A DNA stretch of 64,000 nucleotides from NCBI GenBank assembly GCA_030824965.1, contig JAPJQV010000002.1:263224-327223 (forward strand), read 5' to 3'. Positions 60,944-64,000 of the stretch are shown piece by piece (position 1 is the stretch's first letter; each line of letters starts with the position of its first letter). Source of the stretch: Micavibrio sp. (GTDB lineage Bacteria; Pseudomonadota; Alphaproteobacteria; Micavibrionales; Micavibrionaceae). The notes beneath the pieces were generated by a model that saw only the letters and a program-made list of their open reading frames with translations, was not told the DNA's origin and searched no databases. The position numbers and the translations under genes are program-made.

Positions 60944-62026
60944 TTAAGGTACGAACGAAAGAAAAATATATACGGCGAATATAACAAGATGAATAATCCC
61001 TTGTAGGACAGTTGTTCTTCCAGTGCCGATAGTGATAATGCTGACGCCCAAAGTAAGTGCAAGCAAAATCCCTTCCTTCGCGCCGATACCTAAAATCAGA
61101 TTAAGATCGAATATCACCGCAGTAAAGGCGACAACCGGAATAGTCAGGCCGATAGTCGCGAGAGCCGAGCCCATGGCAAGATTCATAGACGTTTGAAGTC
61201 TATTTGCGCGCGCTGCACGCAAAGCCGCCAGACTTTCGGGTAAAAGAACCAGCAAAGCCACGATGATACCAACGGTTGTTTCAGGGGCACCGATTTCCAT
61301 GACTGCAGTTTCAATAGCCGGCGAGATAGCTTTTGCTAGACCGACCACGACCGCCAGAGATAAGCCAAGCAGAAAAAGACTTTTTACCGTTGTCAGGTTT
61401 GAAGGAGGTTCGGCATGGATGTCTTCATCAGCTGGGTTAATAGAAGGAAGGAAATAATCTCTGTGGCGAACCGTTTGGACGAATACGAATGACCCATAAA
61501 GAATAATCGAGCATACACCGGCAAATATGAGTTGCTTGTCACTGTAAAACGGACCTTTGACCGACGTGGTATAATTCGGTAAAAGCAAAGTCATCACTGT
61601 CAACGCAATAAGAACGGCCAAAGCGGCCAGGGCGCCCTGAAACTGAAACCCCTGTTCGTGGTGGCGCAAACCACCCGATAAAAGGCAAAGACCAACAAGC
61701 CCGTTGCATATAATCATGACGGTTGCAAAAACCGTATCTCTTGCCAAAGCGGCTTTTTCCGGCCCAAGCAACATGAGAGAAATAATCAACGCGCCTTCAA
61801 TAACAGTGACACAAAGAGCCAGAACCAATGTCCCAAAAGGCTCACCCACCTTATGCGCTATAACTTCCGCATGATATACGGAGGCAAAGACAACGCCGAA
61901 AATCGCCAATCCGCAGGCTCCAATGCCAGGATACGCCATTTCAAAATACGATGCTGCGATTAAAAGTAATAAACCACTAACAGGCCATAACCATGTCCAT
62001 CTAGGCAGTGTCAAAGATATTCCCAT
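60944..62026 (-). CDS. chaA: ChaA-type calcium (sodium/potassium) / proton antiporter
   Basis: The 360-aa product is an inner-membrane cation/proton antiporter of the CaCA superfamily, with about ten to eleven hydrophobic helices. The two inverted alpha repeats are visible: VGEPFGTLVLALCVTVIEGALI near residue 60 and LLVLLPESLAALRAARANRL with NLAMGSALATIGLTIP near 260-300. The first repeat matches the GEPFGTLVLALAVTVIE pattern of ChaA. It should export Ca2+ or monovalent cations in exchange for protons, especially at high pH. Confidence 0.9.
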   Translation of the reverse strand: MGISLTLPRWTWLWPVSGLLLLIAASYFEMAYPGIGACGLAIFGVVFASVYHAEVIAHKVGEPFGTLVLALCVTVIEGALIISLMLLGPEKAALARDTVFATVMIICNGLVGLCLLSGGLRHHEQGFQFQGALAALAVLIALTVMTLLLPNYTTSVKGPFYSDKQLIFAGVCSIILYGSFVFVQTVRHRDYFLPSINPADEDIHAEPPSNLTTVKSLFLLGLSLAVVVGLAKAISPAIETAVMEIGAPETTVGIIVALLVLLPESLAALRAARANRLQTSMNLAMGSALATIGLTIPVVAFTAVIFDLNLILGIGAKEGILLALTLGVSIITIGTGRTTVLQGIIHLVIFAVYIFLSFVP

Positions 62027-62119
62027 TGGTCCTCGCTTTTGCCTGCATCATAAGCAGGCTCGGCGGATGTGGGAACCATAAATATCTGATTTTGTTTGGA
62101 TAAGTAAAGGAGAGTCCAA

Positions 62120-62251
62120 ATGGCAGATAAAAAAGAAGACAAAATAAAAGAAGATGCTCAAGATGTCATCAATCCTCCCGAAAGCTGGGGTGATGTTGAA
62201 TTGAAAGAAGAAAGCAATCGCCCCGATGGACCAGGACAGAAGAAAGATTGA
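62120..62251 (+). CDS. Small acidic/lysine-rich protein, 43 aa
   Basis: The gene has a strong ribosome site (AAAGGAG before ATG). The 43-residue product is hydrophilic and probably disordered (MADKKEDKIKEDAQDVI, PPESWGDVELKEESNRPDG). I do not recognise it. Confidence 0.5.
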   Translation: MADKKEDKIKEDAQDVINPPESWGDVELKEESNRPDGPGQKKD

Positions 62252-62297
62252 TGAATGTGATTTCGTCTTGTATTCTGGAATTATTTAGAGGCTATTC

Positions 62298-62462
62298 ATG
62301 AACAAAACATATTTTTTTACACTTTTATCACTGGCAACAATGTTACTTAGCGCTTGTGTAGGTCAAGGCTATCATGGAGCCGAAGTACCTAATCTTGATA
62401 AATGCTATCCTGGTCATGAAACAAGCAAAGACTGTCATAATCGCCGTCACATCGACCCGTAA
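62298..62462 (+). CDS. Small lipoprotein, 54 aa
   Basis: The product begins with a lipoprotein signal peptide (MNKTYFFTLLSLATMLLSAC, lipidated Cys at 20), followed by 34 residues with two cysteines and several histidines (YPGHETSKDCHNRRHIDP). It is probably a small membrane-attached lipoprotein of unknown function. Its 3' end overlaps the convergent ORF at 62389-62661 by 74 bp. Confidence 0.55.
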   Translation: MNKTYFFTLLSLATMLLSACVGQGYHGAEVPNLDKCYPGHETSKDCHNRRHIDP

Positions 62463-62661
62463 GAAACTCAAAATATCTTTGCACAGATTCATATTTATTA
62501 TTACAGATAATCTCGGCATCTAAAATTGGTGCTGTGCCATTTTCAGGCATATCAAGTTGCGCGAAATCCTGCGCAAGCCATATAGTCTCTGCTGTATTAT
62601 TGTCGAGAGCGATTGGAGCAGATATAATTTTCGCAGTTTTTCTCTTTCGTCTTTTACTCAT
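62389..62661 (-). CDS. Hypothetical protein, 90 aa, uncertain
   Basis: The frame has a basic N terminus (MSKRRKRKTAKIISAPIAL) and a normal-looking globular remainder with cysteines and aromatics (AEIICNNKYESVQRYFEFLTG). The ribosome site is weak, and its last 25 codons overlap the small lipoprotein in convergent orientation. It could be real, but the overlap makes it doubtful. Confidence 0.4.
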   Translation of the reverse strand: MSKRRKRKTAKIISAPIALDNNTAETIWLAQDFAQLDMPENGTAPILDAEIICNNKYESVQRYFEFLTGRCDGDYDSLCLFHDQDSIYQD

Positions 62662-62694
62662 ATCGCTGAATTAGAAATAAAAAAGTTAAAAGCA

Positions 62695-62736
62695 ATAAAA
62701 AACCCGCCTTTGACTTTGATGTCAGGCGGGTTTTTT
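62695..62736. terminator. Terminator of the rRNA operon
   Basis: AAAAAACCCGCCT and AGGCGGGTTTTTT flank a loop of about 17 bases. It lies about 50 bases after the 5S 3' end on the minus strand and has T-runs in both directions. Confidence 0.8.
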
Positions 62737-62784
62737 GAATTCTTAAATCGTTAGTCAGTAAACTTGTTCTTCTGTGCTTGAAAG

Positions 62785-62900
62785 ATTTGGCAGCGACTTA
62801 CTCTCCCATGGCTTGAGCCATAGTACCATTAGCCCTGAGGTTTTTCACAGTCCAGTTCGAGATGGGATGGCGTGTTGCACACTCGGTAAAACCACCAAAT
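62785..62900 (-). rRNA. rrf: 5S ribosomal RNA
   Basis: On the minus strand the gene opens TTTGGTGGTTTTACCGAG, contains the conserved CCCATCTCGAAC and GGGAGAGTAAGTCGCTGCCAAA 3' strand (complementary to the 5' end). Length is about 116 bases; ends are approximate. Confidence 0.93.
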
Positions 62901-63041
62901 CATTCAAGAACAGAAAAAACAACACAACTAGTTTTAGATTTGCCTGGCTTCATAAGAATATATCTTATGCTGAATTCTATTTCAGTCACAGTGGGCTTAC
63001 CACTGCGCGTAATAATCACGAACGATATAAATACCGTTGCG
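62901..63041 (-). other. 23S-5S internal transcribed spacer
   Basis: This 141-base spacer between 23S and 5S contains no tRNA. Confidence 0.8.

Positions 63042-64000
<959 letters not shown>

Overview
The window looks like chromosomal DNA from a Gram-negative, probably alphaproteobacterial cell of moderate GC. The evidence is the split transhydrogenase (pntAA/pntAB/pntB), the gene order ftsZ-lpxC-bamD-recN-ligA, LPS and outer-membrane assembly genes, a cyanide-insensitive-type cytochrome bd, MotA/MotB stators and the rRNA sequences. I cannot place it to order or genus from sequence alone.

Layout. 1-3978: an EAL cyclic-di-GMP phosphodiesterase and the proton-translocating transhydrogenase operon, closed by a terminator. 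4077-6430: two alpha/beta hydrolases of the lysophospholipase type and a small unknown protein. 6434-14192 (minus strand): ftsZ, then lpxC, bamD, recN and ligA. ftsQ and ftsA are not upstream of ftsZ, whose 378-bp leader carries five GANTC sites. 14571-17715: a secreted unknown, a DUF6766-like membrane protein, a ferritin-like DUF2383 protein and a zinc alcohol dehydrogenase. 17758-33883: a storage-carbohydrate region. glgA-glgC run on the minus strand; glgX and then an overlapping operon malQ-glgB-treZ-GH57-treY plus a free-standing CBM48 protein run on the plus strand. Together they can make glycogen, branch and debranch it, and release trehalose from it. 33903-36787: a phospholipase D-like/VTT membrane protein translationally coupled to an endonuclease/exonuclease/phosphatase protein.

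36949-48693 is the most striking feature: one 3,914-codon gene for a protein built of about 33 tandem ~110-residue Ig-like repeats. It has no signal peptide and I saw no cysteine. Domains 8-19 alternate between two repeat types and divide into three blocks of exactly 1,326 bp. It is probably a very large secreted or surface adhesin.

48801-50732: tRNA-Glu followed by a decayed integrated element (broken integrase, ORF fragments, a repressor stub, a membrane protein of unknown function and a YbiI-like DksA/TraR zinc-finger gene). 51148-54764: initiator tRNA, a DMT transporter, and cydAB behind a perfect FNR/FixK-type box. 54841-62661: motA/motB-like genes and a series of small or unknown proteins, a cytidylate-kinase-like/ParB-like fusion, apt, a histidine phosphatase, an EF-hand lipoprotein and a ChaA-type Ca2+/H+ antiporter. 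62695-64000: the distal end of an rRNA operon on the minus strand (terminator, 5S, 3' third of 23S). The 23S gene runs off the window.
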